The notes: a model not told the origin generated them from the letters alone. Shown: positions 1 to 10,021, counted from the first letter of the stretch. The stretch is DNA of 64,000 nucleotides from Croceibacterium ferulae (GCF_003660445.1 NZ_QZVQ01000002.1:186001-250000), one strand, 5' to 3'. Translations and numbers: made by a program.

Positions 1-14
1 GCAAGGGCTACCGG

Positions 15-1799
15 CTATCCCGTGATGCCCTTGATGACCTGCCGCGCCGTATTGGCCAGCACCGCCGCCGCGCCTTCATCCCCCTTCACCATCGACGACA
101 TGAACCCCTTGGCCTGCTGCAAGGTCAGATGCGGCGGAAATGGCGCGACGTCGGGATCGGTCTTCACCTCGATCACCGTGGGTCGATCCGCCGCCAAGGC
201 GCGGTCCCAGGCAGGCGCCAGTGCCTCCGGATCGTCGACATATATGCCATGCAACCCGATCATCTCGGCAAAGCGGGCATAGGGCACATCGGGCAGATCC
301 TGCGTGGTGGGGAATTTGGGATTGCCCTCCATCACCCGCTGCTCCCACGTCACCTCGTTCAGGTCGCCATTGTTGAACACGCAGATCACCAGCCGCGGAT
401 TGCTCCAGCGCTCCCAGTATTTCTGAATGGTGATCAGCTCCGCCAGATTGCTCATCTGCATCGCCCCGTCACCCACCAGCGCCACCACCGGGCGGTGCGG
501 ATGCGCGAACTTGGCGGCGATCGCATAAGGCACCGCCGCGCCCATCGACGCCAGCCCGCCCGACAGGGAGCCACGCTGGCCTTCCTTCACCCGCCAGTCG
601 CGCGCATACCAGTTGGCGCAGGATCCGGAATCCGACGTGACGATCGCATCGGCCGGCAGGCGGGGCGACATTTCCCACACCACCCGCTGCGGGTTGACCG
701 GGTTGGCCGCCGCCATCGCCCGCGCCTCGATCGTCTGCCACCAGCTGGCGACGGCATCCTCGATCTGCCCCTGCCAGGCACGATCCTGCTTGCGTACCAG
801 CAGCGGCAGCAGCGCGCGCAGCGTTTCCGCCGCATCGCCATGCAGGTTCACCTCCACCGGATAACGCAAGCCCAGCATCGCTGGGTCGAGGTCGATCTGC
901 ACCGCCCGCGCCTGCCCATCGGGCGGCAGGAACTCCGCCCAGGGAAAGCCCGTGCCGATCATCAGCAGCGTGTCGCAATCGCGCATGATGTCGGATGACG
1001 GCTTCGTGCCTAGCAGGCCGATCGCGCCGGTGACGAAGGGCAGGTCGTCGGGCAGCACGTCCTTGGCCAGCAGCGCCTTGGCGACACCGGCGCCCAGCAC
1101 GTCCGCCACCTGCACCACCTCGAACGCTGCGTTGCGGGCACCGGCGCCGATCAGGACGGCGACCTTCGACCCGGCATTCAGCACCTCCGCCGCGCGCGCC
1201 AGATCCGCCGCCTGCGGCACGACGCTGGGGCGCGAATAGCCGGTACCCGAGCGGGTGAAGCCATGCGCTTGCGCCGGCTCCTCGTAAGGCTGGTCCTGCA
1301 CATCCTTGGGCAGCACCACCACGGACACGTCGCGTTCGGCGATGGCGATGCGGATCGCGCGGTCGGTGACATGGCGCAGCTGCGCCGGCGCGGTCACCTC
1401 CTGCACATAGCCGGCCACGTCGGAGAAGATGCGGTCGAGGTTCAGCTCCTGCTGGTAACTGGCGCCGCGCACGGTGCTTTCCGCCTGCCCGGCGATCGCC
1501 AGAACGGGCACATGGTCCAGCTTGGCATCATACAGCCCAGTCAGCAGATGCGTGGCGCCGGGGCCGCCGGTCGACAGGCACACGCCCAGCTCGCCGCTGA
1601 ACTTGGCATGGGCAGCCGCCATGAAGGCGGCCATCTCCTCGTGCCGCACCTGGATGAACTCGATGCCGTCGCCCGCCTTCTCGGCCCGCTGCAACGCGCC
1701 CAGCACGCCGTTGATGCCATCGCCGGGATAGCCATAGATGCGGGAGACGCCCCACGCCTTCAAACGGGTCACGAAGAAGTCGCTGGTCATCTCAGCCAT
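15..1799 (-). CDS. ThDP-dependent enzyme, pyruvate oxidase/acetolactate synthase family (PoxB-like)
   Basis: A 594-residue cytoplasmic thiamine diphosphate enzyme. The N-terminal pyrimidine-binding domain has the RHEE motif (E54, expected cofactor-activating Glu), a central FAD/NAD-fold domain spans about 195-335, and the C-terminal pyrophosphate domain carries GDG (443-445) and, about 30 residues on, NN (476-477), which together form the Mg2+/ThDP signature. Length and the YGYPGDGINGV start fit the group related to pyruvate:quinone oxidoreductase (pyruvate to acetate and CO2) rather than a biosynthetic acetolactate synthase, but substrate cannot be fixed from sequence alone. AAAGGG lies 7 bases before the chosen ATG. 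It stands alone, with the DUF2945 gene upstream on the same strand. Confidence 0.85.
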   Translation of the reverse strand: MAEMTSDFFVTRLKAWGVSRIYGYPGDGINGVLGALQRAEKAGDGIEFIQVRHEEMAAFMAAAHAKFSGELGVCLSTGGPGATHLLTGLYDAKLDHVPVLAIAGQAESTVRGASYQQELNLDRIFSDVAGYVQEVTAPAQLRHVTDRAIRIAIAERDVSVVVLPKDVQDQPYEEPAQAHGFTRSGTGYSRPSVVPQAADLARAAEVLNAGSKVAVLIGAGARNAAFEVVQVADVLGAGVAKALLAKDVLPDDLPFVTGAIGLLGTKPSSDIMRDCDTLLMIGTGFPWAEFLPPDGQARAVQIDLDPAMLGLRYPVEVNLHGDAAETLRALLPLLVRKQDRAWQGQIEDAVASWWQTIEARAMAAANPVNPQRVVWEMSPRLPADAIVTSDSGSCANWYARDWRVKEGQRGSLSGGLASMGAAVPYAIAAKFAHPHRPVVALVGDGAMQMSNLAELITIQKYWERWSNPRLVICVFNNGDLNEVTWEQRVMEGNPKFPTTQDLPDVPYARFAEMIGLHGIYVDDPEALAPAWDRALAADRPTVIEVKTDPDVAPFPPHLTLQQAKGFMSSMVKGDEGAAAVLANTARQVIKGITG

Positions 1800-1867
1800 G
1801 GTCCGGCCCTTTCGTCACATTGGCGGCAGCGCCGCCATGGACCGCCGGCCCATGGCAGGCTGGCTCT

Positions 1868-2077
1868 TCACTTCTTCTTCAGGGCATCCGGCTTGTGCAC
1901 GGCTTCCTTGCCCGACTTGTCGCTCTTCACGCGATATTGCGGGTCGTCCTTGCTGGCCTTGGCGGTGTGGCCGCCCGCCTTGGTGGTTCCGGTTTCCTTC
2001 TTCACAACCTTGCCGGTCGTCTCGCCCTGCGGCGTATCCCACTTCACGTGATCGCCGGCTTTCAGATCCTTGGTCAT
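1868..2077 (-). CDS. DUF2945 family small protein (Tudor-like, hypervirulence-associated)
   Basis: A 69-residue lysine-rich, very hydrophilic protein starting MTKDLKAGDHVKW, the hallmark of DUF2945 / HVA1 Tudor-like proteins, a small beta-barrel fold of unknown function that is common in alphaproteobacteria. An upstream in-frame start would add 38 residues, but the ATG at 2077 is preceded by GGGAGAG at good spacing and begins exactly where the family does. The gene lies 68 bases upstream of the PoxB-like gene on the same strand, so co-transcription is possible. No catalytic residues are expected, and its role is unknown. Confidence 0.75.
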   Translation of the reverse strand: MTKDLKAGDHVKWDTPQGETTGKVVKKETGTTKAGGHTAKASKDDPQYRVKSDKSGKEAVHKPDALKKK

Positions 2078-2194
2078 GCGGTCTCTCCCACGGTCGGCAC
2101 ATGATGTGCACGGCAGTGCATCACCTGACAGCGACTGATCGCCCGGTCCGTTCCGCTGGCCATCGGGCGCCGATGAACCCGCCGCAGACATGCC

Positions 2195-2221
2195 AAAGGC
2201 GGCCCCGCCGGGACCGCCTTT
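2195..2221 (-). terminator. Hairpin terminator candidate after the first TonB receptor gene
   Basis: AAAGGCGG and CCGCCTTT arms face each other around a short GC-rich loop, just beyond the receptor stop at 2303. There is no long T tract, so the call rests on stem strength and position. Confidence 0.45.
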
Positions 2222-2302
2222 GTGCCTGCCACTCGCAGGATAGGGCCAGCACGGCGGAGGATGGCAGGGGCCCGGCCCCCACCATCATCTCGCCATGTCC
2301 GA

Positions 2303-5089
2303 TCAGTAACGCAGGCGCAGACCGGCGTAGAACCGGCGGCCGAACGTTTCCAGGATGGTCCGGCGATATTCGCTGTTGGCGTTCTCGATCCGGACGGCAT
2401 TGGTCAGGTTCACGGCCTCGAAGAACAGCGATGCGTTCTCGTTGATGTTGAACCCGGCGGATGCGTCCAGCTGGCCATAGGCTTCGCCGAATTCCGGATT
2501 GTTACCACGGCCCAGTGCGGTGATCAGGTACTCGGACCGCCAGTTGTACGACCCACGGATGCTGAACACATCGTCCTCGTAGAAGGCCGACACGTTGTAG
2601 CTGTGGCGCGACAGGCCGGGGAAGGACAGCGGACCGCCGGTGAAGAAGTCCGTCTCCTCGTAACCGCTATCGTCGGAGAAGGTGTAGTTCGCCAGCAGGC
2701 CGATATTGGCCAGCGGACCCGGCAGGAAGTCGAAGATGTACTGACCGCCCACTTCGGCGCCGTTGATTGTCACCTTCTCGGTGCCGTTGGACGGCACGTT
2801 GATGGCATAGACGGTGCCGGTTGCCGGATCGGTGTAGGGCTCGGTCGTGTTCTGCACGAAGGATCCGATTTCCTTGCGAAAATAGGTCGCCGACACATAG
2901 CTCACATTGTTGAAGTAATATTCCAGACCCAGATCGTACTGCCGCGCACGGTACGGCTCCAGGTCGGGATTGCCGCGCGAACCGGTCAGGCCGACCACGT
3001 CCAGCGTGAAGCGCGGGGCCAGCTGCTGCGGCAGCGGACGGGCCAGCACTTCGGTGGCGGTGGCGCGCGCCTGCAGCCGGTTCGGGATCAGCTCCGCCGT
3101 CAGGTTGATGGAAGGCAGGAACTCCGTGTATCCGCCATCGAACGAGATCGGGGTGATGATGCCGTTCTGGACCTGGAAACCGTCGGACGTCGTCTTGGTG
3201 TCCACCACGCGGGCACCAGCCACACCCTTCACGATCACGCCGAGATCGACCTCGAATGCGGCCTGCGCGTAACCGGCCCAGTTGTCCTCCTTGACCTCCC
3301 AGGTGTCGAGCGGCACCGGATTGTCATAGGCGTCGGGCACGCCCACGGCATCGGCCAGGTTCATGCCCAGGTTCAGCCAGCGATTGATCCCGCCGGTATA
3401 GCCGCGATCGGCCCCACCGAAGAAGTCGTGGTCACCCAGCGTGGCATTGGCCGCAACGATGCCCTGGATACGCTGGATCAGCGCGATCGGCGTTTCCGTC
3501 GACTGCACCACCGTGGTGCTGGTGCCGCGGTCGAAATTGTTCAGCGTGGTCGTGCCGGTCGCGCCGTTCAGCGTCAGCGCCTTGTCGTAATAGATGCTGT
3601 CCGCGCTCAGCTGGCGATACTGCACGCCCGTCTTGAACGAGGTGAAGAACCCGCCGGTCGGCTCGTACTCGGCATCGAACTTGCCGCTGATCTCTTCCTG
3701 ATTGTTGAAGCGCGGGCGGCTCAGCACGATCAGCTGGGTGATGCCCTGCGCGGTCGTCTGGTCGATCGGCAGGGTGATGTTCGGCGCCTGCTGATCGTTG
3801 TTGTAATCGATCGTCAGGCTCGACAGGCCCTGCGCCGTCGCGGTGGCATTGACCTCGTCATTGAAGGCGCGCGCCTTGGCGTAGCTGCCGCTGCCCTTCA
3901 GCGTCAGCTGGCCGGTCGTCCATTCGAAGCCGGCCTGCGCGTTGGTGGTCCGCCGCTCCTGCGTGCCCAGGATGTTGCGGTAGGCGGCGCTCAGCCCGTT
4001 CGGTGCGGCCAGGCCGCCCAGGAAGGTCACGCTCTGCGCCGTGTTGTCGGGGCCGATCACGGCGCTGCCGATATCGACGCCGCCATTGGCGATGTTCTGC
4101 ACCGTGCCCAGCTGCAGGAACTGGCTGTCCAGCTCCATGTCGGACCGGGTGTGAGTGCCTTCCACGAACATGCGCAGATCATCGGTCGGGCGCCATTCGA
4201 AGATGCCGTTGATGGATCCGCGCTTGGTCAGCTCGCGATTGATGATCGGGCGCGGAATGTCGGGGTAGAAGTCACCGGTGCCGTCATTGTTCAGGTCCAG
4301 CGCCTGCATGCCGGCGGTCGCCGGATCGCGGTCGATCTGGCGCCAGCCGGTGGTGCGCAGCTGGTCGTACCACAGGCTGCGCTCCTCGTAGGTGGCGGAC
4401 ACCAGCAGGCCCATCGTGTCGTCATTGAACAGCGTGCTGCCGATCAGCGCGAACTTGGGGTCGATCCGCTGCGACAGCTCGCTGTAGATGCCCTGGGCAG
4501 AGCCGGCGATGTAGGACTCGCCATTGCCGTCGAACGGCCGGCGGGTGATGATCCGCACGGTGCCGCCCAGGCCGCCCTCGGTCATGTCGGGGGTGGCAGA
4601 CTTCACCACTTCCAGGCGGTTGACGAATTCCACCGGCAGGTCGCGGAACTCGACCGCGCGGCCGCCGCCGACATTGGTGGACAGCGCCGTCTGGCCATTG
4701 ATCTCGACGCGGTTCAGCGCCGGCTCGGCACCACGGATGGAGATGCTCTGGCCTTCGCCGCCGGCGCGGCTGATCTGCACGCCGGTGACGCGCTGCAGCG
4801 CCTCGCCGATGTTCTTGTCAGGGAACTTGCCGATATCTTCGGCAGAGATGGCGTCGATCACCTGCGCGGAATCGCGCTTGGCGCTCAGCGCGCTGGCCAG
4901 CGAGGCGCGGATGCCGGTGACGACGATCTCGTCGCCGGCGGGCGCATCCGCAACCGGCTCGGTCGGCTGGTCTTCCCCGGCCGCCTGCGTGGACACTTCC
5001 TGCGCGGAAGCCGGCAGCGCCGTCACCAGTGCGATCGCCAGCGCGGCGAAGGAGGTACGAGCGGCCGAAAGGGGTAGCGTGGAGCGCAT
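2303..5089 (-). CDS. TonB-dependent outer-membrane receptor (Caulobacter-type)
   Basis: A 928-residue outer-membrane transporter for a scarce, bulky substrate, powered by TonB-ExbBD. The chosen start gives a clean signal peptide ending PASAQ. An EIVVTG TonB-box-like segment lies near residues 50-60, then a plug domain (SAEDIGKFPDKNIGEALQRV) to about 175, then a long beta-barrel ending in the aromatic residue expected of an outer-membrane barrel (LRLRY). The plug wording matches the Caulobacter-type TonB receptor family, many members of which import carbohydrates, but the ligand is not predictable here. Alternative starts 4 or 14 codons upstream exist; AGAGG lies 12 bases before this ATG. No transport partner or regulator is adjacent. 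Confidence 0.9.
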   Translation of the reverse strand: MRSTLPLSAARTSFAALAIALVTALPASAQEVSTQAAGEDQPTEPVADAPAGDEIVVTGIRASLASALSAKRDSAQVIDAISAEDIGKFPDKNIGEALQRVTGVQISRAGGEGQSISIRGAEPALNRVEINGQTALSTNVGGGRAVEFRDLPVEFVNRLEVVKSATPDMTEGGLGGTVRIITRRPFDGNGESYIAGSAQGIYSELSQRIDPKFALIGSTLFNDDTMGLLVSATYEERSLWYDQLRTTGWRQIDRDPATAGMQALDLNNDGTGDFYPDIPRPIINRELTKRGSINGIFEWRPTDDLRMFVEGTHTRSDMELDSQFLQLGTVQNIANGGVDIGSAVIGPDNTAQSVTFLGGLAAPNGLSAAYRNILGTQERRTTNAQAGFEWTTGQLTLKGSGSYAKARAFNDEVNATATAQGLSSLTIDYNNDQQAPNITLPIDQTTAQGITQLIVLSRPRFNNQEEISGKFDAEYEPTGGFFTSFKTGVQYRQLSADSIYYDKALTLNGATGTTTLNNFDRGTSTTVVQSTETPIALIQRIQGIVAANATLGDHDFFGGADRGYTGGINRWLNLGMNLADAVGVPDAYDNPVPLDTWEVKEDNWAGYAQAAFEVDLGVIVKGVAGARVVDTKTTSDGFQVQNGIITPISFDGGYTEFLPSINLTAELIPNRLQARATATEVLARPLPQQLAPRFTLDVVGLTGSRGNPDLEPYRARQYDLGLEYYFNNVSYVSATYFRKEIGSFVQNTTEPYTDPATGTVYAINVPSNGTEKVTINGAEVGGQYIFDFLPGPLANIGLLANYTFSDDSGYEETDFFTGGPLSFPGLSRHSYNVSAFYEDDVFSIRGSYNWRSEYLITALGRGNNPEFGEAYGQLDASAGFNINENASLFFEAVNLTNAVRIENANSEYRRTILETFGRRFYAGLRLRY

Positions 5090-5288
5090 GAAAATCTGCA
5101 TCCTCTGAAGTGCTGGCGGTTCTGTGACCACCGATCCTCCCGCCGCCTAGCGCCGCCCCGCTCCCTTGCCTAGCTGTCAATCTCAGATTGTGGTCGGATG
5201 CCGCACAGTTTGGGACGACCATGTTGCACATTTGCCGCGCTTTGCTGCCTGTTTATTGGGCAATCTCCTCCATGGCCGGCCGGTCACC

Positions 5289-6182
5289 CTACGACATTGC
5301 GGGGGCGGAGGGTGCCGGTCCGTCCGGCAGCGGGATGAATTCCGCATCATCCGCATCCGGCAGCTTCATCCGGCCGGCCTGCCAGTCCGCCGCCGCCTGC
5401 CCCAGGCGATCCTTGGAGGACGACACGAAGTTCCAGTAGATGAACCGCTCGCCCACCGGCTCCCCGCCCAGCACCATCACCGTCGACCGCTCCTGCGCCG
5501 TCACGCGCGACGCTGCCGCGCCCAGCACCAGCATCTGCCCGCTTTCGTACCGCGTGCCACCCAGCTCCACCGCGCCGGCCGAGATATACAGCGCACGCTC
5601 CTTGTGACCGCCCGGGATTTCCGCCGTCGCGCCCGGCGCCATGTCGAGATGCGCGTAGAACAGCGGCGACCGGGTCTGCGCCCCCGCCGTCAGGCCGTAG
5701 GCGCTGCCGGCGATCAGATGCCCCGACACCCCGCCGTCTACCCAGTGCGGCAGGTCGTCGCCTGCATGGTGGGAGAAGGACGGCGCGATCTCCTCCTCGC
5801 CATCCGGCAGCGCGACCCAGGCCTGGATGCCGTGCAGGTGATCGCCCACCGCCCGCGCGCGTTCGAACCGTTCGCTGTGGGTGATACCGCTGCCCGCGGT
5901 CATCCAGTTGACCTCCTGCGGGCGGATCGCCTGTTCGTAGCCCAGACTGTCGCGATGCATGATCTCGCCGGAGAACAGATAGGTCACCGTCGCCAGCCCG
6001 ATATGCGGATGCGGGCGCACATCCACATCGCGGCCGATACCGGGCGCCAGATCCAGCGGGCCCATATGGTCGAAGAAGATGAACGGGCCGACCATGCGCC
6101 GTTTGGCGAAGGGCAGCACCCGGCCCACTTCCATGCCGCCGCCCAGGCTGCGACGTCGTTGCTCGATGATCATCTCGATCAT
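5289..6182 (-). CDS. Pirin family protein
   Basis: A 297-residue bicupin. The N-terminal cupin keeps the four metal ligands of pirins: H58 and H60 in PHPHIG, and H102 and E104 in ITHSE. Pirins bind Fe(II); some bacterial ones have quercetin 2,3-dioxygenase activity and others act through protein partners, so the reaction here is open. The ATG at 6182 was chosen because AAGGGG sits 7 bases upstream; an ATG eight codons earlier lacks one. About 200 bases separate it from the receptor gene upstream on the same strand, and that gap probably holds the receptor promoter. Confidence 0.88.
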   Translation of the reverse strand: MIEMIIEQRRRSLGGGMEVGRVLPFAKRRMVGPFIFFDHMGPLDLAPGIGRDVDVRPHPHIGLATVTYLFSGEIMHRDSLGYEQAIRPQEVNWMTAGSGITHSERFERARAVGDHLHGIQAWVALPDGEEEIAPSFSHHAGDDLPHWVDGGVSGHLIAGSAYGLTAGAQTRSPLFYAHLDMAPGATAEIPGGHKERALYISAGAVELGGTRYESGQMLVLGAAASRVTAQERSTVMVLGGEPVGERFIYWNFVSSSKDRLGQAAADWQAGRMKLPDADDAEFIPLPDGPAPSAPAMS

Positions 6183-6247
6183 GGTGGTTCCCCTTCCGAT
6201 TGCCATTCTCTCCTAGAGCAGAACCGGAAGGGGCGGCAATCGCTGCC

Positions 6248-7429
6248 TCAGGGATCCAGCGGATCGCGCGGGTCGATCCGGGCGGATGCCGCGTCAGGCC
6301 GCCATTCGAGCAGCGTCGGGCTGATCCGCGCGCCCGCGACACCCGGCGCATAGCCCAGCTCGCGCCCATTGCGTGCGACAAAGGCCTCGCTGCCGATATT
6401 GGCGCTCTGCACCGGATTGCACACGACCAGCGTGTCCCGATCCAGCGGCGCGCCCATCGCCATCAGCAGGCGCGCGGCGTTGCGCATGTTGGTGGTGGTA
6501 TGCCGGGCATGCGGGTCGATCACGATCCGGTCGGCCGGAATGCCATAGCGGGTGATCAGGGCATCGCGCATCACCACCGCTTCGGTGAAGCGCGTGGCGA
6601 AGGGATGCGCCCGCCCGCCCGACACGATGATGAACGGCGCGTCCCCGGCCGCGAATTGCTGCGCGGCCAGCCGCAGGTGATACTTGCCGCCGGGGCTCAG
6701 CGGCATGTCCGCCAGTTCCGGCCCGATGCCGGTGACGATCAGCGCGGTGTAACGATAGTCGTCCCAGTCGGTCCGCCGCGCCCGGGCAAAGGCGCCCTCG
6801 TTCAGCCCCTCATCCAGCGGCAGATGCGCGACCGCATCGGTCCGCGTGCTGCCGTCCAGCAGGGACAGCGCGAAGTCGAAGGATCGGTCCAGCCGCTGCA
6901 GCGATCCGGCCCGCGGCACCTCCGACAGCCACGATGCCGCCTGCAGCCAGGCGCGGCGTTCGGCCGGGCCGATCGCGCCCGCCCCGTCGATCTCCGCATA
7001 GGTCGGCACCTGTCCCAGGCCATAGGTGCGCAGGATCACGTTCACGCCCGCCAGCTCGCGCATGGCCTGCGCGGCCACGCCGTCGTCGAAGGCGGTCAGC
7101 GTCGCCGGCAGCGCAGCCGCCAGGGTGGCGATCTCGTCCTCCTGCCACACCAGCGCCTGCGCGATGCAGCCGGGCTCCTGCCGGCAGGCGGCCTGCCGCT
7201 GCGCGCGGGCGGACATGAGTTGCCCCATGCCCGGCCTTTCCGTCACCGCGATCATGGCCGGGCGATCCCCGGCAAGCTTGGTGAACAGCGGGAACAGCCG
7301 CTGTGACAGCGCGGAGAAGGCGGCATCCTCCACCGCCGCCGGCTCCGCCACCTGCGCCAGCGCCGGGGCGGAGAGGGCGCAGGCGGCGGCCAGAAGCGCC
7401 GCCCGCATCACCGATCGCGCCGGGCTCAC
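6248..7429 (-). CDS. Secreted YdcF/DUF218 (ElyC/SanA-like) protein, long form
   Basis: A 393-residue exported protein. Residues 1-25 form a signal peptide ending PALAQ. The C-terminal part, about 213-360, is a DUF218 domain: TALIVTGIG, then FIIVSGGRAHP, a helix with EAVVMRDALI, then DRIVIDPHARHTTTNMRNAARLL, which reproduces the family's GG, E and TxxN positions. The roughly 180-residue N-terminal region is not one I can name. The GTG start overlaps the stop of the upstream receptor gene in a GTGA, implying translational coupling; an ATG seven codons later (7408) would still give a signal peptide. DUF218 proteins are linked to envelope and polysaccharide metabolism, but the reaction is unknown. 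Confidence 0.8.
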   Translation of the reverse strand: MSPARSVMRAALLAAACALSAPALAQVAEPAAVEDAAFSALSQRLFPLFTKLAGDRPAMIAVTERPGMGQLMSARAQRQAACRQEPGCIAQALVWQEDEIATLAAALPATLTAFDDGVAAQAMRELAGVNVILRTYGLGQVPTYAEIDGAGAIGPAERRAWLQAASWLSEVPRAGSLQRLDRSFDFALSLLDGSTRTDAVAHLPLDEGLNEGAFARARRTDWDDYRYTALIVTGIGPELADMPLSPGGKYHLRLAAQQFAAGDAPFIIVSGGRAHPFATRFTEAVVMRDALITRYGIPADRIVIDPHARHTTTNMRNAARLLMAMGAPLDRDTLVVCNPVQSANIGSEAFVARNGRELGYAPGVAGARISPTLLEWRPDAASARIDPRDPLDP

Positions 7430-9948
7430 CAGTTCAGGCCCACGACCAGGCGGACATTGCGGCCGAAGATCGGGCGGCCATAGATCGCCTCCGCACTGCC
7501 CTGCCCGGCCAGCAAGTCCGTGCGGGTGTTGCCTTCGGTCAGGCCTTCCTCGTTGAACAGGTTGTCACCCACGATCTGCACCTGCCACGGCCCGCGGCTG
7601 ACGGTGACACCCGCGCCCACCGTGCCATAGGCCGGCAGCGCGGTGTTGTTGTACAGGTCGACGAACCGCTCCCCCATATAGGTGTATCGGCCATAGACCG
7701 ACACGTCGGCTCCCCCCGTCGCGAAGTCGAAGGACGGGCGGATATTGCCATAGACCTTGGGCTGGCGGGTGATCTGGTTGCCTTCCACCTGCTCGGGGTC
7801 GGCACCGGTGGTGGACTGGAAATTCTTGTATTTGGGGTCGCTGATCGTCAGCGCGCCGTTCAGCGTGAACCAGGGCGTCACCGCCAGCGCACCGTCCAGC
7901 TCCACGCCCAGGATCTGCGCCTCGCCGATGAAGGGCACGTTCACGTCGTTGCGGCCCGTGCTCGGGTCGAACGCCAGGAAGGACGCGTTCAGCGGATCGA
8001 AGTTGGAATAGAAGCCGGTGGCGTACAGATAGGACCGGCCGCTCGCCAGCTTCAGCCCGACTTCGTACTGGTCGGCAATGGTGGTGACGAACACCGGGTT
8101 GGAACTCACCTCCATCACCGACTGCACGTTGGGCGGCGTCTCCAGATGGCTCGCGCGGGCATACACGCCGATCCAGTCGCTGAAGTCGTAATTGGCGCCG
8201 ACCGTCCAGTTGGTCGCCTCCGTATCGAGGTCGCGGCTCAGGATCTGCCCGGTGAAGCCGCGCGTGGCGTCATCGGCCAGGGTGGCGGGATCGCCCAGAT
8301 TGACCTGCTCCGTCAGCTGCCCATAACCCGAATAGTCGTACTGCTCGTGCCGGATGCCGGCATCGATGCGCAGCCCCGGCACGATCTCCCAGGTGTCGTT
8401 GGCGTAGATGGCGAACATCTGCGCATCGCTGTCCCCGCCATTTAGCGTGGCGGCATAGTTCAGCACGCCATTGTCGGTCACCCGCCCGACCTCGCCGCCC
8501 GCCGCATTGTAGGCCACCAGATCCAGCGTGCGCGGCGTGCCGGCCACCTCGATCAGGTAGTTCTGGTAGGCGTAGAAGCGGTCCTGCCCGTAGAAACTGC
8601 CATACAGGCCCACGGTGATGTCGTGACTGCCCAGCCCCGTCTCGAACCGCTTGGCGACCGACAAATTGCCCTGCGCCGAATAGAAGTCGGATGCGACGTC
8701 GCGATACTGGCCCTGCATCACCAGGCCGGAATCCTCGTCCGGGTAATAGACGTTGTCGGTCCCCGCCAGGGTATAGCCGAACTGCGCGACCGGGCCGAAG
8801 GCGGCAGTGGCGCGGGCGAGATAGCCATTGGCGAAGCTGTCGGCATCGGCCGGGTTGGTGGTGGAATAGAAGGCGGTGAACCGGTTCTTGCCCCGCGTGT
8901 AACCCACCTTGGCGGACACCAGCCAGTCGTCGAACTCGGCCTCATATTGCAGGCCGGCATTGAACATCCGCATGTGGCGGCCGTCCGCCAGGTCGGTGGT
9001 GCGGCTGTCCGTCTGCCCGGTGCCGGTACGGTACGGGATGGTGACGCTGCGGAATGCCGGCGAGTTCATCGTGCCGTCGAAATAGTCGATGAACGGGTCC
9101 AGGCTGCGGGACGGATCGCGCGGATCGTTGATGGGGATCGGCAGGTAGAACACGTTCTTGTCGTTGACGTAATTGGCGCTGACCTTGACGTAGCCGTTCT
9201 CCAGATCGTGCCGGATATTGGCGCGGATCTGCCCGCCGCGATCATTGGGGAAGCCGTTGTCGCGGTACCCGTCATGATGGCGGATGAAGCCGCCGACCGC
9301 ATAATAGGTGTCGCCGCCCAGCGGGCCGGACTGGTACGCGTCCAGCCGGTACAGGCCGGTATCGCCCAGCGTGACCTGCGCCCCGCCAGCCGGCGTGTCG
9401 CCGCCTTCGCGGGTGATGGCATTGATGATCGCACCGGAATAGCTGGCAAAGACCGGCGCCGGACCGCCGCGCACGACTTCCAGCCGCTGCGTCATGATGT
9501 CCTGCCGCAGGATTGCGTCGCCGCGGAAGAACACACCGTCATTCTCGTGGAACAGCGGCAGGCCGTCCTGCTGGAACGAGACAAAGCCGCCATCATTGGG
9601 CAGGCCGCGGATGCGGTAGATGTTCTGCACCTCGCCGCCGGTGCTTTCCGTCTGGAAGCCGGGCAGCTGGCCGATCAGGTCGGCGAAGTTCAGCGGCGCG
9701 ATCTTGGCGATCGTGTCCTGGTTCAGCGTGTTGATGGCATAGGACGCGTCGAAGCGGCGCTGTGCGCGGGCCGCGCCCGTGACGATGATCTCCGACCCGG
9801 CCGGACCGTCCGCAACCTCCTGGGTCGCGATGGCGGCGGCGCGGGCATCGGCCTGCGTGGCAGCAGCGGTGGCATCCTGCGCCTGCGCGGCGAGAGAGGT
9901 GCCGATCGCCGCGATCGCGGCGCCGGAAACGAGCATGATCTTGTACAT
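7426..9948 (-). CDS. TonB-dependent outer-membrane receptor next to GH92 glycosidase
   Basis: An 840-residue outer-membrane receptor with a signal peptide ending LAAQAQ, a TonB-box-like EIIVTG near residue 55, a plug domain (ADLIGQLPGFQTES, YRIRGLP, LEVVRGG, GGAIINAI-like segment) and a beta-barrel ending VVGLNW with a terminal aromatic residue. The ATG at 9948 was chosen over an upstream one at 10236 because AAGGG lies 5 bases before it, the signal peptide begins there, and the longer form would overlap the divergent gene. It is coupled to the secreted YdcF-type gene downstream and faces a GH92 glycosidase gene across a 157-base promoter region. This suggests uptake of a mannose-containing glycan or its fragments, which is an inference from context. 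Confidence 0.9.
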   Translation of the reverse strand: MYKIMLVSGAAIAAIGTSLAAQAQDATAAATQADARAAAIATQEVADGPAGSEIIVTGAARAQRRFDASYAINTLNQDTIAKIAPLNFADLIGQLPGFQTESTGGEVQNIYRIRGLPNDGGFVSFQQDGLPLFHENDGVFFRGDAILRQDIMTQRLEVVRGGPAPVFASYSGAIINAITREGGDTPAGGAQVTLGDTGLYRLDAYQSGPLGGDTYYAVGGFIRHHDGYRDNGFPNDRGGQIRANIRHDLENGYVKVSANYVNDKNVFYLPIPINDPRDPSRSLDPFIDYFDGTMNSPAFRSVTIPYRTGTGQTDSRTTDLADGRHMRMFNAGLQYEAEFDDWLVSAKVGYTRGKNRFTAFYSTTNPADADSFANGYLARATAAFGPVAQFGYTLAGTDNVYYPDEDSGLVMQGQYRDVASDFYSAQGNLSVAKRFETGLGSHDITVGLYGSFYGQDRFYAYQNYLIEVAGTPRTLDLVAYNAAGGEVGRVTDNGVLNYAATLNGGDSDAQMFAIYANDTWEIVPGLRIDAGIRHEQYDYSGYGQLTEQVNLGDPATLADDATRGFTGQILSRDLDTEATNWTVGANYDFSDWIGVYARASHLETPPNVQSVMEVSSNPVFVTTIADQYEVGLKLASGRSYLYATGFYSNFDPLNASFLAFDPSTGRNDVNVPFIGEAQILGVELDGALAVTPWFTLNGALTISDPKYKNFQSTTGADPEQVEGNQITRQPKVYGNIRPSFDFATGGADVSVYGRYTYMGERFVDLYNNTALPAYGTVGAGVTVSRGPWQVQIVGDNLFNEEGLTEGNTRTDLLAGQGSAEAIYGRPIFGRNVRLVVGLNW

Positions 9949-10021
9949 TTGGACCCTTGTCACGTTGTCGTGCTGCGCCACCCTGCTGGCGGCACGTGGG
10001 GTCCAACTGCCGCCGGTTTGT

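Noticed and set aside
2222-5077. A 951-codon open frame on the plus strand antisense to the first TonB receptor.
   Set aside because: Low-complexity, Arg/Gln/Gly-rich translation with no domains; typical of antisense frames in high-G+C DNA.
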